A model generated the notes under the pieces. The model did no database searches. It saw only the letters and a list, made by a program, of their open reading frames with translations, and was not told where the DNA came from. A stretch of DNA of 64,000 nt. Origin: an uncultured Pelagibacteraceae bacterium (GTDB lineage: Bacteria > Pseudomonadota > Alphaproteobacteria > Pelagibacterales > Pelagibacteraceae). The stretch covers positions 1 to 64,000 of the forward strand of contig CABYIV010000001.1 in assembly GCA_902519255.1 (NCBI GenBank). The letters run 5' to 3'. Shown here in pieces: positions 20,169-30,872 of this stretch (position 1 is its first letter; each line of letters starts with the position of its first letter). The position numbers and the translations under genes are program-made.

Positions 20169-21098
20169 ATGAAAATTTTGGGAATAGGTAACGCAATTGT
20201 TGATGTTATATGTAGGGTGGATGAAAATTTTATTGCTCAAAATAATTTAACAAAGGGAACAATGAAATTAATTTTTGATAAGAAAGAGTTTCAATTATTA
20301 CTTTCTACTCTTACAATAGAGAAAACAGTATCAGGTGGATCAGTTGCCAATTCTATAGTTGGACTTTCTCAATTAGGAAATAAAGTAGGTTTTATAGGCA
20401 AAGTAAGTGATGACGAATTAGGTGACAAATATGAAGATGGATTGAGATCAGAAAATGTCGAATATTTTTATTCAAAAAAAAAAGAAGAATTACCGACTGG
20501 AACCTGTTTAATTTTAGTAACACCAGACTCAGAGAGGACAATGTGTACTTTTTTAGGAACAGCAGGAAAAATTAATGAAAATGATATAGATGAAAAAACA
20601 GTCAAAAGTTCAGAAATAATATTTCTTGAGGGTTACTTGTGGGATGAAGGTGAACCTAAAAAAGCGTTTGAAAAAGCAATAAATAATGCAAAAAAAGTTG
20701 CCATGTCATTATCAGATCAATTTTGTGTTGATAGACATAAGAAACATTTTTTAAATTTAGTTGAAAATAAATTAGATGTCACATTTGCAAACGAACAAGA
20801 AATTATGTCATTAATAGAAGCAAAAAATTTTGGCGAAGTTATAGAATTTGGAAAAAATTTAAGTAAATTATTAGTTATAACACGTGGAGAAAAAGGGGCA
20901 GTATCTATCTCAGGAAACGATGTTAAAGAAAATGGTGTAAAGGAAAATTTAAAGATAAAAGATTTAACAGGTGCAGGAGATCTATTTGCAGCAGGATATT
21001 TACATGGATATTTGAATAAATTTGATGAAATTGAATGTTTAAATAAAGGAAGAGAAATGTCCTCGAAAGTTATTCAACAAATAGGTGCTAGACTTTAG
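20169..21098 (+). CDS. PfkB-family sugar/adenosine kinase
   Basis: GNAIVDVICRVDENF; SGGSVANSIVGLSQLG; DLTGAGDLFAAGYLHG. Confidence 0.93.
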   Translation: MKILGIGNAIVDVICRVDENFIAQNNLTKGTMKLIFDKKEFQLLLSTLTIEKTVSGGSVANSIVGLSQLGNKVGFIGKVSDDELGDKYEDGLRSENVEYFYSKKKEELPTGTCLILVTPDSERTMCTFLGTAGKINENDIDEKTVKSSEIIFLEGYLWDEGEPKKAFEKAINNAKKVAMSLSDQFCVDRHKKHFLNLVENKLDVTFANEQEIMSLIEAKNFGEVIEFGKNLSKLLVITRGEKGAVSISGNDVKENGVKENLKIKDLTGAGDLFAAGYLHGYLNKFDEIECLNKGREMSSKVIQQIGARL

Positions 21099-21216
21099 AA
21101 TTTTTTCTACTGTAACTTCCTTTACCTTTTTTTGCTTTAACAATTCTTAATTTATACTTTGAAGAGAATAACTCTTTTGCAATCTTATTTTTCTTAGACT
21201 TTAATTTTGTACCCAT
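21088..21216 (-). CDS. arfA: ArfA-like alternative ribosome rescue factor (42 aa)
   Basis: Minus-strand ATG at 21216 gives MGTKLKSKKNKIAKELFSSKYKLRIVKAKKGKGSYSRKNSKV*; LF-x(n)-V.K.KKGKGSYxRK matches the ArfA core (E. coli [22 protein letters not shown]). Not in the ORF track. Confidence 0.75.
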   Translation of the reverse strand: MGTKLKSKKNKIAKELFSSKYKLRIVKAKKGKGSYSRKNSKV

Positions 21217-21775
21217 TTTTTTTACTAACTATGAATGTCTTATCTTTGAATATTTTTTCAACTTTTTTTCTGAGTCTATAAATGTGAGTTTCAACAGTGT
21301 GAGTCTCTAACTTAGATTTATATCCCCAAACTTCTGACTGCAGCTTATTTACATTTACAGGTCCTTTTGAATTATTTAAAAAATTTATGATTTTAATTTC
21401 TTTTTCTGTAAGTTGTATAGAACTTTTATCAGAACTCATAAACCTTGAATTTAAATTAACACGGTAATTACCAACTTTAACATCATTTTGCTCATTAAAT
21501 TTGTTTTTTAGAAATTGAATATTAATTATTTCAATTAATTTTTGAATATTTACAGGAAATTCATAAATATGAATTTGGTTTTCAAAATCTTTTTTTTTAC
21601 TTCCAGAAATTATCACTAAGTTTGATTCTTTTGGTATTTTTGTAAATTCTTCATTTTCAAAATGCTCAATTTTAAAATTTAAATATTTTTTTAATTCGTT
21701 TAGTACACCAAATAATACTGGAAATTTGTGAATAATTAAGGATTGGTTTATATTCATATATATACAATATGACAA
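21194..21775 (-). CDS. OmpR-type winged-helix DNA-binding protein with a non-canonical N-terminal domain
   Basis: LTEKEIKIINFLNNSKGPVNVNKLQSEVWGYKSKLETHTVETHIYRLRKKVEKIFKDKTFIVSKKNGYKI; N-terminus lacks clear receiver acidic residues. Confidence 0.85.
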   Translation of the reverse strand: MSYCIYMNINQSLIIHKFPVLFGVLNELKKYLNFKIEHFENEEFTKIPKESNLVIISGSKKKDFENQIHIYEFPVNIQKLIEIINIQFLKNKFNEQNDVKVGNYRVNLNSRFMSSDKSSIQLTEKEIKIINFLNNSKGPVNVNKLQSEVWGYKSKLETHTVETHIYRLRKKVEKIFKDKTFIVSKKNGYKIKV

Positions 21776-22263
21776 TTATTGTTAAAAATAAAGAAACACT
21801 AATATTTGATGAATTTATTTTCAAATGTTGTGTCGGAAAAAATGGATTTTCAAACAGCAAAATTGAAGGTGACAAAAAAACCCCTAAAGGGAAATTTTCA
21901 TTGGGGAACATTTATTACAGAAAAGACAGAAAAAAAAAACCTGCCACAGAATTAAAAGTTTTGGAAATAAAAAAAAACGTGGGTTGGTGTGATGATGTTA
22001 ATTCAAAAAGATTTTATAATCGTTTAATTAAATTGAACCCAAAAATAAAAAGTGAAAAATTATTTAGATTTGATTATAAGTATGATTTTTTTATACCTAT
22101 AAAATATAATTGGAAAAAAGTTAAAATTGGAATAGGAAGTGCAATTTTTTTACACTTAACAAAAAACTATAAACCAACCGATGGATGTATTGGACTAAGG
22201 GAAAAAGATTTTTTGATACTTATAAAATTAATAAAAAAAGACACAAAAATAAAAATTCTTTAG
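21769..22263 (+). CDS. L,D-transpeptidase catalytic domain (YkuD) protein
   Basis: SAIFLHLTKNYKPTDGCIGLREKDFLIL, the H-x(n)-TxGC(I/V)xL-type active site; GNIYYRKDR. Confidence 0.85.
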   Translation: MTIIVKNKETLIFDEFIFKCCVGKNGFSNSKIEGDKKTPKGKFSLGNIYYRKDRKKKPATELKVLEIKKNVGWCDDVNSKRFYNRLIKLNPKIKSEKLFRFDYKYDFFIPIKYNWKKVKIGIGSAIFLHLTKNYKPTDGCIGLREKDFLILIKLIKKDTKIKIL

Positions 22264-22922
22264 ACTCTCTCTCCAAAAATTTGAGATCCAATTCTTAAGT
22301 ATGTTGCACCATTTTCTGTTGCTTCTAAATAATCAGATGACATTCCCATGCTCAATTCATTGAGTTTAAGAAGTTTTTTAAAATGAAACATTTCAAGAAA
22401 GTATTTGTTCACTTCATCACCAAATGGAGGTATGCACATAAGTCCAATAATATCTAAATCTAAATTTTTACAATAATCATAAAATTCGAAAACTTCATTT
22501 TTTGGTATTCCTGATTTTTGACCTTCATTACCTATATTAACCTGAATAAATATTTTGGTTTTTTTATTTAATTCTTTTTCTGTCTTACATATTTTATCCG
22601 CGAGTCTTTTATTGTCTAATGAATGTATAAAATCAAATAAACTTAAAGCTAATTTAACTTTATTAGTTTGTAGTCTTCCAATTAGATGTAATTTTATTTT
22701 ATTATTATTTTTTTTTATTTTAGTCCATTTATCTGATGCTTCTTGAACCTTATTCTCGCCATAATGGGTATGACCATTATTTATAAGGGGCATTATATGA
22801 TCTAATTTAAATGTTTTTGATACTGCAATAATTTCAGGAGTTTTAATTAATTTCTCATTATTATCAAACTTACCCTTAACTTTTTCTTTAATTTTAAGTA
22901 AATTTTCCACTGTATTATGCAT
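22260..22922 (-). CDS. PLP homeostasis protein, YggS/PLPBP family
   Basis: IIAVSKTF, HYGENKVQEASDKW, LHLIGRLQTNKVK, GMSSDYLEATENGATYLRIGSQIFG. Confidence 0.95.
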   Translation of the reverse strand: MHNTVENLLKIKEKVKGKFDNNEKLIKTPEIIAVSKTFKLDHIMPLINNGHTHYGENKVQEASDKWTKIKKNNNKIKLHLIGRLQTNKVKLALSLFDFIHSLDNKRLADKICKTEKELNKKTKIFIQVNIGNEGQKSGIPKNEVFEFYDYCKNLDLDIIGLMCIPPFGDEVNKYFLEMFHFKKLLKLNELSMGMSSDYLEATENGATYLRIGSQIFGERV

Positions 22923-23474
22923 AACAATATTCCAAAAAAATTTTATTTTATAAATTCTTTTAATGAAAATATTATTAATAATTTGGATAATAATACAGGT
23001 GTTATTTATAGAAATTATACAAAAAAATTAGATATCAAAGAGATTATTAAAATTAAAGAGTTCTGTTTAAAAAAAAAGGTTAGGTTTTATTTGTCAAATA
23101 ACTTTAAAATTGCACTAAAATTAAGATTAGACGGTGCATATTTGCCATCGTTTAATAAAAATTATAGACATTTGAGCTATAAAATTAGACATTCATTTTT
23201 AATTTTAGGTTCTGCTCATAATATTAATGAAATTAGAATAAAGGAAGTTCAAAGAGTAAATTTTATATTCATCTCTTCAATATTCAAAAAAAATAAAAAC
23301 TATCTCGGGATTTACAGATTTAGAAAAATTAGAAAACTTACAAAAAAAAATGTTATAGCACTTGGTGGTATTTCACAAAAAAATATAAAAAAAATTAGAT
23401 TGCTAGATTGTAATGGACTTAGTGGAATATCTTATTTTGAAAAAAAAAGGCCCCAAAAAATGGGGCCCTTTTAA
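22917..23474 (+). CDS. Thiamine phosphate synthase/TenI-like protein, divergent
   Basis: TIM-barrel-like motifs [36 protein letters not shown]; next to yggS. Confidence 0.7.
   Translation: MHNNIPKKFYFINSFNENIINNLDNNTGVIYRNYTKKLDIKEIIKIKEFCLKKKVRFYLSNNFKIALKLRLDGAYLPSFNKNYRHLSYKIRHSFLILGSAHNINEIRIKEVQRVNFIFISSIFKKNKNYLGIYRFRKIRKLTKKNVIALGGISQKNIKKIRLLDCNGLSGISYFEKKRPQKMGPF
23449..23471. terminator. GC-rich hairpin with A/T tracts on both flanks, probable bidirectional terminator
   Basis: aaaaaaaaGGCCCCaaaaaatGGGGCCctttt between convergent genes; 6-bp perfect stem. Confidence 0.85.
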
Positions 23475-23491
23475 AGATTAAATTTTACAAA

Positions 23492-24472
23492 TTAGAATGC
23501 AAAACTTAAACCAAGTTGATAACCTTCTCTGTCATTAGATCCAGAGTGAGCTATATTGTCTACTTGGTTCATTGACAATGCGATACCTAATGATCCCATT
23601 GTGTATGATACACCAATAGCAGTTGACTCTTGGTCATCTGATCCAGTTTTCTCCATAGTGTTAGTACCATAAGAGATAGCTAAATCATCGTTTACTTGGT
23701 AAGATAAACCAATTCCAGTTGTTTCAACATCAGATGCACCATCGTTGTCTTTTTCAGATAACTGCATACCAACAGTTAAACCAAAACCATCGAATGCATA
23801 CTTAGCAAACATTGTGCTTTCTTCTGATTTAGTTCCAGTTGTTGACTCAACGTCACCTTCTCCGTAACCGATAGTTAAACCAGCCATACCAGTATAAGTA
23901 ACACCGTAATCACTGTATGATACGTCAGTTACTGTACCTGCATTGATGTAACTAGCTGTTAAGTTTAGACCTGAGTCATGGCTGTATTTGTAAGTGAACA
24001 TGTTGTCACCAGAAAAACCATTAACAACACCAGCATCAGCACCTGAGATTACATCCCATGGCTCTTCTGAAGCTGTTGGCATCACGTCATCGTTTGCACT
24101 CATGAAACCATCACCACCGTGACCAGCAAATACTAATGTACCTGCATCACCGAAGTCAAAAGTAATTGAGTGACTGTCAACAACGTTAGTAGCATTTGCA
24201 GATGAGTAACCTGTTGTTGCGTTAGATTTTTTTGACTGTGCGTCACCATCTAGCTCTATGCTTAATGTAACACCAATATCATTTACATCTCCTGAAGCAG
24301 AAAATGTTACTGAGTCAGCCATTGTCCAACCATTACCGTGGTTTGCTTTTTCATCACCACCTGTAAAAGTCATTGTAGCACTACCAGAAGCTGACATTTC
24401 AGCAGCTGAAACAGATCCAGCAACTAAAGAACCAGCAAGAGCTGTTAGTCCTATTTTTTTATATTTGTTCAT
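23492..24472 (-). CDS. Outer membrane porin
   Basis: Signal peptide LTALAGSLVAGSVSAAEMSASGSATMTFTGG; beta-strand pattern; C-terminal aromatic GYQLGLSFAF. Confidence 0.92.
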   Translation of the reverse strand: MNKYKKIGLTALAGSLVAGSVSAAEMSASGSATMTFTGGDEKANHGNGWTMADSVTFSASGDVNDIGVTLSIELDGDAQSKKSNATTGYSSANATNVVDSHSITFDFGDAGTLVFAGHGGDGFMSANDDVMPTASEEPWDVISGADAGVVNGFSGDNMFTYKYSHDSGLNLTASYINAGTVTDVSYSDYGVTYTGMAGLTIGYGEGDVESTTGTKSEESTMFAKYAFDGFGLTVGMQLSEKDNDGASDVETTGIGLSYQVNDDLAISYGTNTMEKTGSDDQESTAIGVSYTMGSLGIALSMNQVDNIAHSGSNDREGYQLGLSFAF

Positions 24473-24689
24473 ATTAAGTACTCCTTGTTATTGTTTAATA
24501 TTAAACAGTACCTATTTATCAAAATTCTTTAAAAACACATAAATTTATAGGGATTTTAGATTATTTAATGCAGAAGTGTTGCATTTTTGCATCATCTAAA
24601 TTGTATAAAAAATAGGGTTTTTTTTATTTTTTTGTATAAATGTCTATTGTTTTCAAATTATTCTAAATTCTTATATTTATAATTTAATT

Positions 24690-25220
24690 ATGCAAAAAAT
24701 TTTAAATTTTTCCATTTTAAAAGTTTTATTTTTAACCTTTTTTTTATCTTCTTGCGCTGATGGATTAAAGGGAGGAGATGCAAGGAAGACACCTGCAAAT
24801 ATGACTGAAAGACAGAGACAAAATATTGACGAAGGTAGAGGATTTAGTTTAGGAAAAACATTCGGCACAAATAGATCTGGAGAATTTGATTTTGCAAGTT
24901 CGAATGAGCTTTGGAGAGCATCATTGGACACATTGGAATTTATGCCACTGTCGTTAGCAAATTATAGTGGTGGTATTATTGTTACAGATTGGTACACCGG
25001 GCAAGGTATAGAAAATGAATCAGTAAAAATTTCAATAAGATTCTTAAGTAATGAAATTCGGTCAGATGCATTGTCAATTAAGGTATTTTATAAAAAATGT
25101 TCAATGCAAGACAATTGTGAGATTACAGACAAAACTAGTGCTTTGGCAAATGATATCGAAAAAAAAATACTTACAAAAGCTGTTTTGTATGAGAAAGAAA
25201 ACAAATCAAAAAAAAAATAA
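24690..25220 (+). CDS. DUF3576-type lipoprotein
   Basis: Lipobox FLSSCADG; SSNELWRASLDTLEFMPLSLANYSGGIIVTDWY; directly upstream of leuS. Confidence 0.85.
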   Translation: MQKILNFSILKVLFLTFFLSSCADGLKGGDARKTPANMTERQRQNIDEGRGFSLGKTFGTNRSGEFDFASSNELWRASLDTLEFMPLSLANYSGGIIVTDWYTGQGIENESVKISIRFLSNEIRSDALSIKVFYKKCSMQDNCEITDKTSALANDIEKKILTKAVLYEKENKSKKK

Positions 25221-25258
25221 CTTAAATATAAAAATATAAATTTATCAAAACATTCATA

Positions 25259-27802
25259 GTGGAACGTTATAATTTTAAAGAAGTTGAAGAAAGATGGCAA
25301 AAAAAATGGAATGATAATAAAATTTTTCAAACAGAAGTAGACAGAAAAAAAGAAAAGTTTTACTGCTTAGAGATGTTTCCTTACCCATCTGGAAAAATAC
25401 ACATGGGCCATGTAAGAAATTATACTATTGGCGATGTTTTATCTAGATATAAAAAACTAAAAGGATTTAATGTTTTGCATCCTATGGGCTGGGATGCATT
25501 TGGTATGCCCGCAGAGAACGCAGCTAGAGAAAATAATCTAGATCCTAAAGAGTGGACAAATAAAAACATAAAAACCATGAAAAAGCAGTTAAAGAGGCTC
25601 GGCCTATCAATAGATTGGGAGCGGGAAATTTCAACATGTAATGAAGATTATTATAAGCATCAACAAATTTTTTTTTTAGAATTATATGAAAAAGGCTTAG
25701 TTTACAGAAAAGAAAATTATGTAAATTGGGATCCTGTAGATCAAACAGTTTTAGCTAATGAACAAGTAATAGATGGCAAAGGATGGAGATCGGGTGCAAT
25801 AGTAGAAAGAAAAAAATTGAATCAATGGTTTTTTAATATTTCTAAATTTTCACAAGACCTGTTAGATGGTTTAAATAGGCTAGATAACTGGCCAAATAAA
25901 GTGAAAGTAATGCAACAAAATTGGATTGGAAAATCATTTGGCTGTGAGATTGACTTCAAAATTAAGGGAGATTTGCCCGTTAATAATATAAGATGTTTTA
26001 CTACGAGACCTGATACACTTTTTGGTTTTTCATTCCTAGCTTTATCAATAGACCATGAGGTTTCAAAATATTTTAAGAATGACAATAAATTTATAAAATT
26101 TAAAGAAGAATGTTCTAAGACTGGTACAACTGAAGAATCAATAGCTGTAGGAGAAAAAATTGGTTTCAAAACAAATTTGGAGGCATATAACCCTCTTAAC
26201 CCAAATCAAAAGGTGCCTGTATATTTCGCAAATTTTGTATTAATGGATTATGGTTTTGGTGCTGTATTTGGTTGTCCAGCTCATGATCAAAGAGACTTTG
26301 ATTTTGCAAAAAAATATAATTTAGAAATAAAAACAGTTGTTAGACCAAAAGATAAAAACAGTGATTATAAGGTTGAAGATGAAGCTTACTCTGGACCTGG
26401 GGTTATTATAAACTCAGATTTTTTAAACGGTTTAGAAGTACCTAACAAATCTGTTAGTGAAACTATCAAAATAATTGAGAAAAAAAAATTAGGAAAGAAA
26501 AAAACTAATTATAGATTAAAAGATTGGGGTGTATCCAGACAAAGGTATTGGGGTTGTCCTATACCAGTGGCTTACGACGAAAAGGGAAATGTACATGTAA
26601 TACCAAAATCAAAGTTACCCGTAAAATTACCAGAAAAAATTGACCTTTCGGTTAAAGGTAATCCTTTGGATAGTCAGGAAGACTGGAAAAATATAATAAT
26701 TGATGGAAAAAAATGCACGAGAGAAACTGATACTTTAGATACTTTTGTATGTTCATCTTGGTATTATCTTAGATTTTGCTCTCCTAATGAAAAAAGCTAT
26801 GGATTTAAAAAAGATGAAATAGACTATTGGATGCCAGTTGATCAATATATAGGCGGAATTGAGCATGCGATTTTACATTTGTTATATTCACGGTTTTTTA
26901 TGAGAGCAATAGATTATAAAAATATGAAATTTAACATAAAAGAACCATTTCAAAGTTTATTTACGCAAGGTATGGTATGTCATGAGACATATAAAGATGA
27001 AAATAACAATTGGTTAAGTCCTGAAGATGTAGAGAAAATTAACAATAATTATGTGCAGAAAAACAACCCAAATAAAATTGTAAAAGTTGGCCCCTCAGAG
27101 TCTATGTCCAAGTCAAAGAAAAATGTTATAGACCCTGAATTTATTGTTAATAACTATGGTGCTGATGCAGTAAGATTATTTATTCTATCAGATAGTCCGC
27201 CAGAAAAAGATGTACAATGGTCTGAACAGGGAATGACATCTTCTTACAAATTTATTCAAAAACTTTGGTTACTACACATCGATATTAAAAAGAAATTTTT
27301 ATCAGAAACTGAGGGACATATTGATTTAGAAATTCAAAATTTTACAAATCAATTAATTGCAAAATTTACAAATAATTTAGAAAAATTTAACTATAATGTA
27401 GCTGTAGCAAATATGTACGAAACATATAATTATTTAATTAAGATTACTAAAAACAAAAAAAATGTAAAAAACTTTATTGAAAACTATAAAAAAATACTGA
27501 TTTGTTTTACCCCATTCATACCTCACTTTGCAAACGAATGCCTAAATGACCTTGGATTTTACGAAGAAATTAAGTGGCCTCAATACGATAAACTAGCTTT
27601 AGAAAAAGAAGAAATTAAATTTGTTATTCAAATAAATGGAAAAAAAAGGGATATATTGAATGTAAAAAAAGATATTAAAGAAATTGAAGTAATGCAAGAA
27701 ATTAAAAATAAAAAAATCTTGAAAAAATATTTAAGCCAAAAAAATATTAAAAAAATTATATTTGTCAAAAACCGTTTAATAAATATATTAATTAATGAAT
27801 AA
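25259..27802 (+). CDS. leuS: Leucyl-tRNA synthetase (GTG start)
   Basis: [31 protein letters not shown]; editing domain TRPDTLFG. Confidence 0.98.
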   Translation: MERYNFKEVEERWQKKWNDNKIFQTEVDRKKEKFYCLEMFPYPSGKIHMGHVRNYTIGDVLSRYKKLKGFNVLHPMGWDAFGMPAENAARENNLDPKEWTNKNIKTMKKQLKRLGLSIDWEREISTCNEDYYKHQQIFFLELYEKGLVYRKENYVNWDPVDQTVLANEQVIDGKGWRSGAIVERKKLNQWFFNISKFSQDLLDGLNRLDNWPNKVKVMQQNWIGKSFGCEIDFKIKGDLPVNNIRCFTTRPDTLFGFSFLALSIDHEVSKYFKNDNKFIKFKEECSKTGTTEESIAVGEKIGFKTNLEAYNPLNPNQKVPVYFANFVLMDYGFGAVFGCPAHDQRDFDFAKKYNLEIKTVVRPKDKNSDYKVEDEAYSGPGVIINSDFLNGLEVPNKSVSETIKIIEKKKLGKKKTNYRLKDWGVSRQRYWGCPIPVAYDEKGNVHVIPKSKLPVKLPEKIDLSVKGNPLDSQEDWKNIIIDGKKCTRETDTLDTFVCSSWYYLRFCSPNEKSYGFKKDEIDYWMPVDQYIGGIEHAILHLLYSRFFMRAIDYKNMKFNIKEPFQSLFTQGMVCHETYKDENNNWLSPEDVEKINNNYVQKNNPNKIVKVGPSESMSKSKKNVIDPEFIVNNYGADAVRLFILSDSPPEKDVQWSEQGMTSSYKFIQKLWLLHIDIKKKFLSETEGHIDLEIQNFTNQLIAKFTNNLEKFNYNVAVANMYETYNYLIKITKNKKNVKNFIENYKKILICFTPFIPHFANECLNDLGFYEEIKWPQYDKLALEKEEIKFVIQINGKKRDILNVKKDIKEIEVMQEIKNKKILKKYLSQKNIKKIIFVKNRLINILINE

Positions 27803-28253
27803 ATTATTTGTCATTTTAATAACTTTTTTTCTATCATACGGCTGCTCTTATAAGCCTATATTATCTGTAAAGGAATATGATTTTAAATTTACAAACATTT
27901 ACTTTGATGAAAAAAGTAAAATTAATAATTTAATTAGAAATAAATTAATTAAAAACAGTAAAAAATCAAGCGAGGAAGAATATGATTTATCTTTTTCCAC
28001 TATAAAAAACAAAGAGGTAGTTTCATCAAATAAAAAGGGAGATCCTACTATTTTTAAAATTGAAATATTGCTTAATTATTCTTTGAAAAGAGATGGAGAA
28101 ATTATTTTAAATGACAAGATACGAAAACAAGTAACTTATAATAATATTAATGATAAATTTGAATTACTAAAATATGAAGAAAATGTATTAAATGATATTC
28201 TAGAAAATATTATTTCAGAAGTATTAATGTCTGTAACCTACTTTAATAAATGA
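27795..28253 (+). CDS. lptE: LPS-assembly lipoprotein LptE-like
   Basis: Lipobox SYGCSYKP; leuS-lptE-holA synteny; four-base-scale overlaps with both neighbours. Confidence 0.8.
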   Translation: MNKLFVILITFFLSYGCSYKPILSVKEYDFKFTNIYFDEKSKINNLIRNKLIKNSKKSSEEEYDLSFSTIKNKEVVSSNKKGDPTIFKIEILLNYSLKRDGEIILNDKIRKQVTYNNINDKFELLKYEENVLNDILENIISEVLMSVTYFNK

Positions 28254-29227
28254 TAGTCAAACAATTTGAGTTAAATAAATTTGATTTTACAAAGTTTAAT
28301 ATTTATCTTTTTTATGGAAGAAATGAGGGTCTACAAAACAAAATAGCTGAGAAATATTTGATAAAAGATTTTGGTAATAATGTACAAAAATACGAAGAAA
28401 TAGAAGTTATTAATAATAAGGATATAATAATTGAAGAGATACTGTCAAAATCTCTTTTTGAAAATAATAAAATTATAATAATTTCCAGAGCTACAGATAA
28501 AATAGTAGAGTTTATAAGAGATATACTTGAAAGAAATATTAAAGATGTTTTAATTTTATTAAAAAGCTTATCTCTAGAAAAAAGATCAAAATTAAGAACA
28601 TTTTTCGAAAAAAATAAATCTTTGGCAGTTATTCCATTTTATGAAGACGATGAAAAAAACTTATCATCTATTATTTACGATTTTTTAAAACAAAATAATA
28701 TTAAATTGTCTAGAGAATCTATAAATTTACTGGTCAGTAGGGCTGGTGGTGATAGAAAAAACCTTAATATGGAACTTGATAAAATTCTTAATTATTCAAT
28801 TTCTAATAAAAAAATTGAATATTCAAATGTTGAAAAACTAACTAACTTAGTTGAAAATTACACTGTGAATGAACTGGCTAATTCTTATTTAAGTAAAAAT
28901 AAAAAAAATGTTACAAAAATTTTAAATGAAAACAATTACACTGATGAAGACTGTGTCTTAATATTAAGAACTATATTAAGTAAATCGAAAAGATTACTAA
29001 CAATTATGCAAGAATTAAAAAAATCAGAAAATATAGATAAAGCAATATCAGAGATAAGACCTCCTATATTTTGGAAAGAAAAAGATAGTGTAAAAAGACA
29101 AGTAATTTCATGGAAAACACAGGATTTAAAAAAAAAAATTTATGAAATAAATGATATAGAATTACTGATAAAATCAAATTCGAAGAATTCTTTAAACTTT
29201 GTATCAGATTTTATATTAAATTATTAA
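28250..29227 (+). CDS. holA: DNA polymerase III subunit delta
   Basis: NIYLFYGRNEGLQNKIAEKYL; SRAGGDRKNLNMELDKIL; leuS-lptE-holA synteny. Confidence 0.9.
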   Translation: MIVKQFELNKFDFTKFNIYLFYGRNEGLQNKIAEKYLIKDFGNNVQKYEEIEVINNKDIIIEEILSKSLFENNKIIIISRATDKIVEFIRDILERNIKDVLILLKSLSLEKRSKLRTFFEKNKSLAVIPFYEDDEKNLSSIIYDFLKQNNIKLSRESINLLVSRAGGDRKNLNMELDKILNYSISNKKIEYSNVEKLTNLVENYTVNELANSYLSKNKKNVTKILNENNYTDEDCVLILRTILSKSKRLLTIMQELKKSENIDKAISEIRPPIFWKEKDSVKRQVISWKTQDLKKKIYEINDIELLIKSNSKNSLNFVSDFILNY

Positions 29228-30075
29228 TAATTTCTCTTTATCGTATTGATTAGTCTGTCCAACTGATCTAAAGCCTTATATTCAAAAGTTAATGAACCTG
29301 AATTATTTTTTTTGTTATTTAGAATTACTCTCATCCCTATTTTTTCTGTAAGCTCATTTTCAGTAGCAATAAAATTTGGATCTTTGGAAAAATATTTTTT
29401 TTTCGAACCAGTTTTCAATATTCTTACAAGATTCTCGGTTTGACGAACTGACAATTTTTTTTTGATTATGTTTTCAGCCAAGAGTAAAGCATTATCTAAA
29501 CCAATCAATATTTTTGCGTGTCCTTGCGAAATTTTATAATTTCTAATCATATCAAGTATTTTATCTGGAAGAGAGAGTAGTCTAAGAGAGTTTGAAATAT
29601 GGGATCTGCTTTTTCCTATAAACTGAGAAACTTTATGATGGTCATATGAGAAATTATCAATTAGATTTTTATAACTTTCTGCCTCCTCGATTGGATTTAA
29701 ATCTTTTCTTTGAACATTCTCTATAATTGCTAACTCTAAAGATTTTAAATTATCAGCTTCTATGACTACAACTGGCACTTCATGAAGACCCGCGGACTGA
29801 GCTGCTTGCCAACGTCTTTCACCAGCAATTAGTTCAAATTTATCATCGTTATCTTTTGATTTCCTTACTATTAATGGTTGAATTATACCTCTCTCTTTTA
29901 TTGAGTTTGTTAGTTCCTCAAGAGCATCCTTTTCAAATATTTTTCTAGGTTGATTTTTGTTTGGTACTATAGAACTAATAGCAATGTTATCTTTTGCAGT
30001 TTTTATTTCATTGTCACCAATCAAAGATGACAGACCTCTTCCAAGACCTTTCTTGCTTTTAAAGGGATTAATCAT
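29224..30075 (-). CDS. parB: Chromosome partitioning protein ParB
   Basis: KGLGRGLSSLIGD; NQPRKIFEKDALEELTNSIKERGIIQPLIVR; GERRWQAAQSAGL. Confidence 0.97.
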   Translation of the reverse strand: MINPFKSKKGLGRGLSSLIGDNEIKTAKDNIAISSIVPNKNQPRKIFEKDALEELTNSIKERGIIQPLIVRKSKDNDDKFELIAGERRWQAAQSAGLHEVPVVVIEADNLKSLELAIIENVQRKDLNPIEEAESYKNLIDNFSYDHHKVSQFIGKSRSHISNSLRLLSLPDKILDMIRNYKISQGHAKILIGLDNALLLAENIIKKKLSVRQTENLVRILKTGSKKKYFSKDPNFIATENELTEKIGMRVILNNKKNNSGSLTFEYKALDQLDRLINTIKRNY

Positions 30076-30872
30076 GCGGCACTCTCAACCTGATTATCTT
30101 GTTCTAAAAATTCTTCTGTAAATTTGAAATATGCTTTACTACCTGGACATATCTTATCATACATAAGAACTGGTATACCGTGGGATGGTGCTTCGGATAA
30201 TCTTACATTTCTTGGGACAGCTGTAGAATATACTTTTTCTTTAAAATAGTTCCTCGCCTCTAGCTCAACTTGACCTGAAAGCTTATTTCTTTTGTCAAAC
30301 ATAGTTAGTAGGATGCCTCTAATCTCTAAAGTAGGGTTCAAATTAGATTTTATCCTTTCTATGGTTTTCATTAATTGTGTAAGTCCTTCTAAAGCAAAAA
30401 ATTCTGTCTGGAGAGGTACAACTATAGCTTCAGAGGCTACCAAAGCCATGATTGTAAGAAGACTTAGAGATGGAGGACAGTCTATTAGTATATAATCGTA
30501 TGATGCTTCAGAATCATTTAAAATAAGGGCTAATTCGTCCTTTAATTTATAAGCTCTACGACTATCTCCAGCTGTTTCAACCTCAAGACCTGACAAATCT
30601 ACATTGGAACTTATCAAATTAAGATTTACAAAACTTGTTGGCTGTATCACTTCAGAAATTTTTTTATTTCCGTTTAACACATTATAGATTGTTTTATCTG
30701 AGTTTGTATTGTTAGGAAGTCCAAGACCTGTAGTTGCATTACCTTGAGGATCTAAGTCAATAACAAGAATTTTTTTACCTTTAATAGTTAATCCAGCAGC
30801 AAGATTAATTACTGTGGTGGTCTTACCCACCCCACCTTTTTGATTTATGACTGAAATAATTTTTTTATTCAT
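30072..30872 (-). CDS. parA: Chromosome partitioning ATPase ParA
   Basis: VINQKGGVGKTTTVINLAAGL; DLDPQGNATTGLG. Confidence 0.98.
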   Translation of the reverse strand: MNKKIISVINQKGGVGKTTTVINLAAGLTIKGKKILVIDLDPQGNATTGLGLPNNTNSDKTIYNVLNGNKKISEVIQPTSFVNLNLISSNVDLSGLEVETAGDSRRAYKLKDELALILNDSEASYDYILIDCPPSLSLLTIMALVASEAIVVPLQTEFFALEGLTQLMKTIERIKSNLNPTLEIRGILLTMFDKRNKLSGQVELEARNYFKEKVYSTAVPRNVRLSEAPSHGIPVLMYDKICPGSKAYFKFTEEFLEQDNQVESAA

